DNA of 64,000 bases from Lactuca virosa. Lineage: Eukaryota; Streptophyta; Magnoliopsida; Asterales; Asteraceae. Of the stretch, positions 56,151 to 64,000 are shown piece after piece; the first letter of the stretch is position 1; each line of letters starts with the position of its first letter. Both the position numbers and the translations under genes were made by a program. The notes under the pieces are model-generated. The model saw only the letters and a list, made by a program, of their open reading frames with translations, made no database searches and was not told the DNA's origin. The DNA is taken from NCBI GenBank assembly GCA_928212115.1, contig CAKMRJ010005745.1:224185998-224249997 (forward strand), given 5' to 3'.

Positions 56151-59100
56151 ATGGCGTCATTCAATCTGAATTCCATGACTTCATTTTCTCATCTTCTAGG
56201 ATCATCCACCAAAATTCCTATGCTCATCCCTGAGTATTACGATCAGTGGGCTGATCGTATGCAGGATTATCTCAATGGATTGGATGAAGAACTGTGGAAT
56301 TGCATTTCTGGCAATCTCAATCCACCATCGAATGTTCAACCAATTGGTTCTTCCTCTGGAAACTCTGAAGTTGAAAATCAATCTGATCGTCTGAAAAAGC
56401 TGGAGAAAAGGTGTGTAAGAGAGCTAAGAGGAGCTTTGCCTCCAGTTGTTTACAACTACGTGAGGAGTTGTACAACTGCAAAGGAAATCTGGAACAATCT
56501 CAAGGAAAAATTTCAGGGAAGTGAGAAGACGAAAGTTAATTCTGTGAAGCAATGTTTAGTGGAGCTGAAGGACTTCAGACAGAAAGATGGTGAAACAATT
56601 GAAGTTTATTACGATCGTCTTAATGAATTGATATATCGATGCAATCGATATGGTATCACTAGATCAGCCATGGAATTCAATCTGATATTTGTTATGGGAC
56701 TTCGAAAGGAATGGCGTAGTGTGAGCATGATGGTGAAGAATCAACAGAGCTTTGATACGTCAACATTGAATGACTTGTACAACCAACTTAAGACTCATGA
56801 AAGCGAAGTGAACGAAATAGCTGAAGAATCGAAGGCTATGTTGGGAGGTCCACTAGCTTTGGTTTCGAAGATCTCTGAAAAAGATGCTGAGAAAGATGCT
56901 TCGGATGAAGATGAAGGGTTCATCATGAACTCAGATGATGAGGCAGTTGCCTTTTATTCAAACAATCGTGTGAAAAAGTTCTTCAAAAAGCCTTTCAATC
57001 CGAAGGCAAAGTCGTCTGAGACAAAAGGGAACTTTCTGAGTAAAAGTGCTGGGGAAGAGAAAAAGAAAGATGAGATGAAAGATTCGAAGCCTGTTGAGGG
57101 AAAGTCTGAGAAGAAGCTAAAGGGAGATGCTGGGATTGATTGTCATTATTGCAATGGTGCTAATCACCTTGCTAATGACTGTATGCTTCGAAAGAAGGAT
57201 GAGAGAAAGAATAAGGTCAAGGATGAGGCGTACTATGCTGAAAAGTTGGAGGAGGTTCGTGCGAAAGCCAAGAATTTGTCTCTGGTTGCAAAGGGTGCGA
57301 ATGAGGATGAAGATGGTACTTATCAAATCTGGTCATCTGGATCAGATGATGAGGAAATGCGAAATCCAACCCATGGAGCTATGTTTGCAAAAATGGAGGA
57401 AGAATCAGAGGAGGAAACATACGAAGTGCATGGAAGATGCTTCGTATCAAAAGCTGCTGACAAATCACCAATGACCACAAAGGTACGAAACATTCTTGAA
57501 TCTTTTAATATTCCAGTACATGCTTATAATTCTGAATTAGTATCTTTTGATGAAACTGTTACTTATTTTGATTCGATTGTGGTATCTGCTAGCAATGAGG
57601 CTAAGAAGCTGTCAATGCAATTGCTAGAGACACAGAAGAAATTAGATTCGAAAATCACTAAGATAGATTGTCTAGAACTTCAAATAACGAATATCATGGT
57701 TGATAGGGACAATTTATCTAGTGATAATAAACTGTTGTTAGCACAAAGAAACATTTACTGTAATGCTGCTAAAAGATTATATGGGAAAATAACTGAACTT
57801 CATCATTCATGCGAAATCAGTAAAGAACAACATAGAAAATTGCTGCCATTTTTAGCTTATGAAAGAGCTAAGGTAGATAACATTTCGTATGACTGTGAAA
57901 AAGAAATAGCTGATTTTGACAAAGTTCCGAATGACAAGTATAGATATGGAATTGTCAAAGTTGATGAATGTCTTGATTCGAATGATTTAGTTAACATTGT
58001 AAATGATACTTTGACTAAATCTGAACAAATTCACATTTTGAAAAAGACTGAGAATTCATCATCTGATTCTCAATCTAATTTTGCTGATATTGAAGATAAT
58101 TCTGACAATATTAGTGAAATTAGTGAGCTTGAAGATGTTGATTGTTCTCAGTTGTCTATTGTTAATGTTGCTTCGAATTCTAAAGGGAAAGAAAAAGTTA
58201 AGGATTTGATAGTTGAGAAAGAAACTGATATTCCCTCAACTTCGAAAGTTAGTGAAATGAACTTCGTGGATCTCAAAGATTACCAAACTGATGATAGTGA
58301 TGATGAAGATGTAGAGAAAGTTTCGAAAGAAAAGAAATCTTCAAAGAAAGAAGTAATTCCACGAATAGTTGTTGACCAAGTGTATGGTGATACACAAAAG
58401 TTCGAAAAAGTGATGAATGAAAAAGGTGAACATTATCTTGAAACAAACACGGTGGTTTTTCCAAATTTCAAATGCACAGATGATGTCATTTTTCCAAATC
58501 AAGTTTTCGTAACTACCGGAAATGTTGAGAATATCAAACCAGAGTTCAAGAAGATGGTTGAGGAGGATAATTCAAAAACAACTGAGGAAGGTTTTTTCGC
58601 AAATCAAAACACAGTTGAAAACAACTTAACAAAGAATTCATATATTTTTCAACGACAAAAACCACAAAAACAATGGGTTGAAAAATCAAAAGTTGAAAAA
58701 GAGAAAGTAATTCGTGTTGAAAAGGAAAATGAAAAAGTTGTCAAATTAAACTCTAAGGAATTTAAAGATCAAATTGACAAATTTTCGAAGGAAAACAACA
58801 TTTCAAAAAGACAAGCACGAAAGAAAATATTTTGGCAAAATATTGAGTCTCAAAAGATGTCTGAATCACAATCCATCAAAAAGGTTTTCAAAGTTAAAAA
58901 TGATTCTTTTCAAAAACTCAACAATCATCTCAATCAAATCAAACAAGGTCTGAAGTACATAAGCAAACAAAGTTTTCGAAAGTTTCTGAAACTAACAAAA
59001 CAAGAGATTTTTCAGAAAGATCCAATTCAAATCAAAAAGTTTTTCAACGTCAACATTTTAAATCAAAAATTGATACATCCTATGCTTACTCTTATGTTAC

Positions 59101-59168
59101 CAAACCCAAAGTTGATTTTGTACCTCAAAAGCCAAATTTTCCTAATTACACAAAGAAAGAAACTATGA
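56151..59168 (+). pseudogene. Copia gag, frame-broken near its 3' end
   Basis: From ATG 56151 (MASFNLNSMTSFSHLLG) the frame runs about 1000 codons. Early on it has a UBN2-type gag domain (YYDQWADRMQDYLNGLDEEL, LKEKFQGSEKTK, LNELIYRCNRYG). A CCHC knuckle (CHYCNGANHLANDC) lies near residue 330, followed by a long acidic, lysine-rich coiled-coil-like region. After about 58915 the frame loses sense; the family-like sequence continues in another frame (SYAYSYVTKPKVDF, then 59165-59542), which points to a small indel. Gag packages the element's RNA in virus-like particles. An ATG at 56079 lies upstream in frame, but 56151 matches the usual family start. Confidence 0.82.
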
Positions 59169-59595
59169 GGACGTCACGGGAAAAAGGAATGACTTCAAGG
59201 AAGAACATTGATCATTGGCTTGACGGAAGAGGAAAAATGTATCAGTCAAATAAATATTCAAAAGAGCAAATTCATGAAGCATACGAAAAGTATGTCAATA
59301 CTTCTTCGAATGGCAGCTCATCATCTAAGGATTCGAATATCTCAGTCAAAACATGGAGACCTGTCACAAAAGCGAAGACTGTTCAATCACAAACTCAAGA
59401 TGCGAAGGGAAAAGTCAGTGAACATTCGAAACTATCAAACACTTATGTTTCAGTTCCTTTAGATGATGAAGTGAACTTAATTATAGTCTCAAAACCAAAG
59501 TTTGTGATTGGGTTAAAAGTTCTTCATTTCATTCGAAATTGAAATCTAATTTCCAAGGACCCAAAAAGCCTTGGGTACCTAAAATTTTTCATTGA

Positions 59596-62500
59596 TTGCA
59601 GGTATTGTGTGACGAGCAATATGATAACAAATGGTACATTGATAGTGGTTGCTCTCGTCACATGACTGGAAAGAAGGAGAATTTAAGAGATTTTCGAAGT
59701 CTCAAAAATGCTGGAGTAGTAAAGTTTGGGAACAATCAAAAGTGTCAAGTCATGGGATATGGAAAAATCACAAATGGACAATTCACAGTGAATCGTGTTG
59801 CATATGTTGAAGGTCTTCAACATAACTTGATTAGTGTTTCTCAACTTGTTGTGGGCACTGGCAATCAAGTTCTTTTCAACGAAGAAGGAAGTGTTATTTC
59901 GAATGTTAACACAAACGAAATATTACTGAAATCTAAAAGGAAAGGTGACATGTTCACTTTGGACATCAATCCAATTGTAGGCAAACCAGCAGTATGTCTT
60001 CTTTCGAAAGCTACATCTGATTTAAGCTGGTTATGGCATCGAAGACTTTCACATCTCAACTTTCGAAACATAAATAAACTTGTGGTACAAGATCTGGTAA
60101 GAGGTTTACCTATACTTAAATTTGACAATGATTCTTTATGTGCAGCTTGTGAAGTTGGAAAGCAACATAAACAAGGTCATCCAATCACAATTGATTCGAA
60201 AATTGTTGCACCTCTTGAGTTGATACATATTGATTTGTGTGGTCCTTCGACTGTTTCAACTCTCAACAATAAACGGTACATTTTAGTTATTGTTGACGAT
60301 TTTTCCAGATTTACGTGGGTTTATTTTCTCAGGCTCAAATCTGAAGTTGCACAAATTATGATTGACTTTATCAAAAAGATAGAAACCACGTTGAAGAAGA
60401 CTGTTAGAAAAATCAAGAGTGATCATGGAACTGAATTTAAGAACAAAGTTCTTGATTCATTTTTGGTGGACAAAGGAATTTCGCATAATTTTTCATCACC
60501 ATATACACCACAACAAAATGGTGTTGTAGAACGAAGGAATCGCTCATTATGCGAAGCAGCAAGAACCATGTTGGCATATGCGAATTTACCTCAATATCTA
60601 TGGGCTGAAGCTGTTTCAACTGCATGTTTTACTCAAAACAGATCGTTCATTCATCGTCGATTTAATATTACACCATACGAAATTCTGAATAATCGTAAAC
60701 CTAATGTGAAGTTTTTTCATGTTTTCGGATGTAGGTGTTTTATTATGAATCTCAAGGATCATCTTTCGAAGTTTCAAGCAAAAGCTGATGAAGGAATTTT
60801 TCTTGGATATTCGCACAATTCAGTGGCATATCGAGTGTTAAATAAGCGAACACGAAAAGTGGAAGAAACGTTCAATCTCACATTCGATGATTATTATGTT
60901 AAATCAAATGAGCATAGATTTACGAATCATCCAATTTTACAAGAAACACAAGTTGAAACTGAATCTATACAAATGGATGATATTGATTATGATTTGATTT
61001 TTGGAATTTCAGATCATGCAGTTGATGCTGAAGTTCATGCTCCTGATAATCACATACCAGAATTTTCAAAACTTACTGATGATTCACCATCGACTCCTCA
61101 AGAAGGCGAAACTATGAGTGATAGTCCACTGGAGGGGGAGCAATTGGATTCGAATACTTTAGATGATGAAGAGCATTCTTTCGAGGGGGAGAAAGAACAA
61201 TTGAATGCTGAAATTGAGGGGGAGCATGTTGTTGAGGGGGAGCATAATGTTGATGATGCTTGTTCGAATGCAAGCTCAGAAAATGATGAAATATACAAAG
61301 ATGCCCCTTTGGAATTTGATCCAGCATATCCACCCATGGAAAAATGGACAAGAGACCATCCGAAGGATCAAGTTATTGGGAATCCACAAGAGGGAGTTCT
61401 GACAAGAGCTCAAATTCGTGCAAAGAATGAGGTATTGAATACTCATCAAGAATTTTGCATGTTTAATGTTTTCATCTCTAAAATTGAACCAAAAACAATT
61501 AAGAATGCAATGGAACACTCAGATTGGGTTGTTGCAATGCAATCGGAGTTGTCTGAATTTGAACGAAACAAGGTTTGGAGATTAATTCCTAAACCTGAAA
61601 ATGTTTCGATTGTCGGGTTAAAATGGATTTTTAAAAATAAAACCGACAAAGATGGAAACATTATTCGAAATAAAGCCAGACTTGTTGTAAAAGGATATTC
61701 ACAACAAGAAGGAATCGACTATGAAGAAACTTTTGCCCCTGTCGCAAGACTCGAGGCGGTTCGAATATTTTTGGCTTATGCAGCTCACAAAGATTTTGAT
61801 GTTTATCAAATGGACGTGAAATGTGCATTTCTCAATGGAGAGCTTGAAGAAACAGTTTATGTGGAACAACCCCCAGGTTTTATTAACGAAGAATATCCTA
61901 ATCATGTTTATATTTTAGATAAGGCAGTTTATGGTCTGAAACAAGCACCAAGAGCATGGTATGCAACACTTACATCATTTTTGAAACAATCTAAATTTAA
62001 ACAAGGATCAGTTGATCCCACATTATTTCGAAAGAAAGTGGGGAATCATCTAATGCTTGTTCAAATTTATGTTGATGATATTATTTTTGGCTCGACTGAC
62101 CCTGCTTTGTCTAGAGAATTCGAAGAATTGATGAAAAGCAAATTTGAAATGAGCATGATGGGAAAAATCAATAATTTCCTTGGATTGAATATTCGTCAAA
62201 ACAGAGAAGGGATTTTCATTAATCAGGAAAAATATACGAAAAATCTGTTAGAAAAGTTTGGATTGACGAATAGCACAAAGCTTCGTGTACCAATGGCAAC
62301 AGGCATAAAGCTAACACCATCGTTGGACAAACCTGCTGTTGATATAACGTTGTATAGGAGCATGATTGGTTCATTACTTTATCTAACAGCAAGTAGACCT
62401 GATATCATGTTTTCTGTGTGTAATTGTGCTAGGTATCAGTCTAATCCACGCGAACCACATCTTACTGCAGTGAAGAATATTTTTCGTTACCTTAAAGGCA

Positions 62501-63036
62501 CAATTTCGTTAGGATTGTGGTATCCTTCGAAAACTGGATTCTTCGTTCAAGCATACTCAGATGCAGACTTGGGTGGTTGTAATCTTGATCGAAAAAGCAC
62601 AAGTGGAGGATGTCAATTTCTTGATGGCAAATTAGTCAGCTGGCAGTCGAAAAAGCAAACGTGTGTGTCAATTTCCACAGCTGAAGCAGAATATGTGGCT
62701 GCTGCTGCTTGCACTTCGCAAATAATATGGATCCAAAGTCAATTGCGTGATTATGCAATTAATATGAAAAAGATTCCATTATATTGTGATTCTCAAAGTG
62801 CAATAAGAATTTGTCATAATCCTGTGCAGCATTCAAAGACTAAACACATAGCTCTTCGTTATCATTTCATTAAAGATCACGTGGAGGATGGAAACATTGA
62901 AGTACATTTCGTGAAAACAACTGATCAGTTAGCTGATATATTCACGAAAGCTTTGGATGAAAAATCTCTAATGCGAATAATAGAAGGTCTTGGAATGATC
63001 GATGGCAATTCTGTTCCATGCGAAAAAGAAGAATGA
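59596..63036 (+). CDS. Copia pol: integrase, reverse transcriptase, RNase H
   Basis: This is 1146 open codons directly after an in-frame TGA at 59593-59595; the frame has no ATG at its start (first codon TTG). In order it encodes: the end of the protease/pre-integrase region (WYIDSGCSRHMTGKKENLR); the zinc-binding part (LWHRRLSHLNFRN, CAACEVGKQHK); the integrase core with its catalytic acidic residues (HIDLCGP, SDHGTEF, NGVVERRNRSL); the reverse transcriptase (VYQMDVKCAFLNG, IYVDDIIFGS); and RNase H (YSDADLGGC, STAEAEYVAAAACTSQ, LADIFTKAL). All key residues I can check are intact. Just upstream, in the same frame, GPKKPWVPK, a common gag/pol boundary motif, is followed by the TGA. Production would need readthrough, splicing or a separate message, or the stop is a mutation. 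Confidence 0.88.
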   Translation: MQVLCDEQYDNKWYIDSGCSRHMTGKKENLRDFRSLKNAGVVKFGNNQKCQVMGYGKITNGQFTVNRVAYVEGLQHNLISVSQLVVGTGNQVLFNEEGSVISNVNTNEILLKSKRKGDMFTLDINPIVGKPAVCLLSKATSDLSWLWHRRLSHLNFRNINKLVVQDLVRGLPILKFDNDSLCAACEVGKQHKQGHPITIDSKIVAPLELIHIDLCGPSTVSTLNNKRYILVIVDDFSRFTWVYFLRLKSEVAQIMIDFIKKIETTLKKTVRKIKSDHGTEFKNKVLDSFLVDKGISHNFSSPYTPQQNGVVERRNRSLCEAARTMLAYANLPQYLWAEAVSTACFTQNRSFIHRRFNITPYEILNNRKPNVKFFHVFGCRCFIMNLKDHLSKFQAKADEGIFLGYSHNSVAYRVLNKRTRKVEETFNLTFDDYYVKSNEHRFTNHPILQETQVETESIQMDDIDYDLIFGISDHAVDAEVHAPDNHIPEFSKLTDDSPSTPQEGETMSDSPLEGEQLDSNTLDDEEHSFEGEKEQLNAEIEGEHVVEGEHNVDDACSNASSENDEIYKDAPLEFDPAYPPMEKWTRDHPKDQVIGNPQEGVLTRAQIRAKNEVLNTHQEFCMFNVFISKIEPKTIKNAMEHSDWVVAMQSELSEFERNKVWRLIPKPENVSIVGLKWIFKNKTDKDGNIIRNKARLVVKGYSQQEGIDYEETFAPVARLEAVRIFLAYAAHKDFDVYQMDVKCAFLNGELEETVYVEQPPGFINEEYPNHVYILDKAVYGLKQAPRAWYATLTSFLKQSKFKQGSVDPTLFRKKVGNHLMLVQIYVDDIIFGSTDPALSREFEELMKSKFEMSMMGKINNFLGLNIRQNREGIFINQEKYTKNLLEKFGLTNSTKLRVPMATGIKLTPSLDKPAVDITLYRSMIGSLLYLTASRPDIMFSVCNCARYQSNPREPHLTAVKNIFRYLKGTISLGLWYPSKTGFFVQAYSDADLGGCNLDRKSTSGGCQFLDGKLVSWQSKKQTCVSISTAEAEYVAAAACTSQIIWIQSQLRDYAINMKKIPLYCDSQSAIRICHNPVQHSKTKHIALRYHFIKDHVEDGNIEVHFVKTTDQLADIFTKALDEKSLMRIIEGLGMIDGNSVPCEKEE

Positions 63037-64000
63037 TAGGCGAAAAAGAATGAATCAGAGGCGCTGAATAAAAGATAACACAAAGTCATTCAGCATTCAG
63101 AGGTTACTGTTCATGGTCAACGCTTCGACCGCTTCGAATTCGCATGATTGTCACTTATTTTCAGCGTTGAGTTAATGGTTACTGTTCATAGTCAACGCTT
63201 CGAACGCTTCGAATTCGTACATTTGTCACTCTTCAAGGAATGCCAAATATTCGTCTGTTTAAAAATTCAAATTTCTTTTGTTTGTCTTTAAATTTTCGAA
63301 AAATCAAAATTCAAAAAGATTTTCTTTTGTTTTGTCTTTAAATTTTCGAAAAATCAAAAATTCAAAAAGATTTTCTTTTGTTTTGTCTTTAAATTTTCGA
63401 AAAATCAAAATTCAAAAAATTTTCTTTTGTTTTGTCTTTAAATTTTCGAAAAATCAAAAATTCAAAAAGATTTTCTTTTGTTTTGTCCTTAAATTTTCGA
63501 AAAATCAAAAATCAAAAAGATTTTTGTTTGTTCGGTCTTTATTTAAAAAAAAAAATTCAAAACAACAAAAATATTTTTATTTTTAGACTTTTGTTGCAGA
63601 TTATGATGATGATTCAGAGGGGACAATGCAGGCAGTTTTAGGGTCAGGTAAAATTTTTCGTATGAATTAATATGTTTTTCATTATTCGAATTAGTTAGGT
63701 TGTCCCTAGAAGCATGCTGCTGCATGTCGTCCAAAGCCTCCATGACTCAATGTGTGTGTACGAAAGCCTTAATGAAATGTTTCGTACGAAAATTTCTTCC
63801 CAATCAGGCTTATATTCACATTAGTCTCTGAGCTACCTTACTCTTCTCACAATGAGTTAAGAGTTTCCTGTTTGGTCCAAAACATAACAGAGGTACTTTT
63901 CGTGTCTTACACCAATCTTTTTCATCCAAAACATTCTTACACGATCACACACAAAGACGTATATCCGAGAGGTCTCTGATCAAACCCATCGAGACTTAGA
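63037..64000 (+). other. Copia 3' region after pol, no recognisable gene
   Basis: SIRE-type elements carry an extra 3' region here. I see no envelope-like frame with membrane segments. A 65-bp motif with GTTACTGTTCATRGTCAACG is repeated (63103-63150 and 63178-63225), and a 50-bp array follows. Confidence 0.6.
63281..63535 (+). repeat. 50-bp tandem array in the Copia 3' region
   Basis: Five units, each starting TTTGTCTTTAAATTTTCGAA, begin at 63281, 63331, 63382, 63431 and 63482. Confidence 0.92.

Larger units (their letters stand above)
55587..64000 (+). mobile_element. Copia retrotransposon (SIRE-like), 5' LTR to beyond the window
   Basis: Order: LTR (55587-55894), PBS (55897-55908), gag (from 56151), pol (59596-63036), then a long non-pol region with tandem repeats that runs off the window; the 3' LTR is not seen. 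The long gag, the extra region after pol and the RT motif IYVDDIIFGS are typical of the SIRE/Maximus lineage (family knowledge). The pol frame is open over its full length, so the insertion is much younger than the Tekay element. Confidence 0.88.

Noticed and set aside
58273..61905. Minus-strand frames across Copia gag and pol
   Set aside because: Shadows of the plus-strand gag and pol reading frames.

Overview
This is a plant nuclear window from a eudicot. It is AT-rich, has multi-exon genes with short introns, and is dominated by retrotransposons and DNA transposons. The repeat types (Tekay-type Gypsy elements with very long LTRs rich in a GTACGC/GCGTAC dyad motif, SIRE-like Copia elements, Helitrons, CACTA and MULE elements) would fit an Asteraceae genome such as lettuce. 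That assignment is inference; the sequence itself only proves a flowering plant.

Host genes lie mainly in 7.4-32.6 kb. From left to right they are: an F-box/LRR gene of the SKP2A type (+, 4 exons); a DnaJ gene of the ATJ10 type (-, 10 exons, two GC-AG introns); a broken copy of the 20S proteasome beta-4 gene (+, premature stop and a minisatellite-swollen intron); a RABC1/Rab18-type small GTPase gene (-, 6 exons); and a single-exon gene for a six-span membrane protein (-). I see no functional link between these neighbours. Each has its own promoter region and they are separated by transposon debris.

The left 7 kb is mobile DNA. A MITE with 12-bp inverted ends is followed by a 4.8-kb Helitron that carries six exons of the branched-chain keto-acid dehydrogenase E1-beta gene plus exon-like pieces I do not recognise. 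From 10.3 to 15 kb there is a Copia pol relic split by a 2.6-kb solo LTR and by a MITE. From 28 to 39 kb the window holds a MULE with a perfect 9-bp target duplication, a non-autonomous hAT with an 8-bp duplication, a mini-Helitron, a second solo LTR with a perfect 5-bp duplication, a pair of palindromic MITEs and a GRF zinc-finger relic.

The right 24 kb is a pile of nested transposons. It contains a CACTA relic with a satellite-like array of about 337 bp, the 3' end of a Copia element with a poly-G polypurine tract and an orphan 132-aa ORF, and an LTR of one Gypsy family that is split by a complete but heavily mutated Tekay chromovirus (45,777-54,878). The same LTR is then truncated by a SIRE-like Copia element (from 55,587) that runs off the window.

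The most unusual signals are: (1) repeated GTACGC-N3-GCGTAC dyads placed around the promoter in four different LTRs, each complete one followed by a minisatellite of about 30 bp; (2) an intron-like 90-bp insert at the gag/protease joint of the Tekay element; (3) gene capture by the Helitron; (4) two GC-AG introns in one DnaJ gene; and (5) a proteasome pseudogene with an intron full of 60/125-bp repeats.
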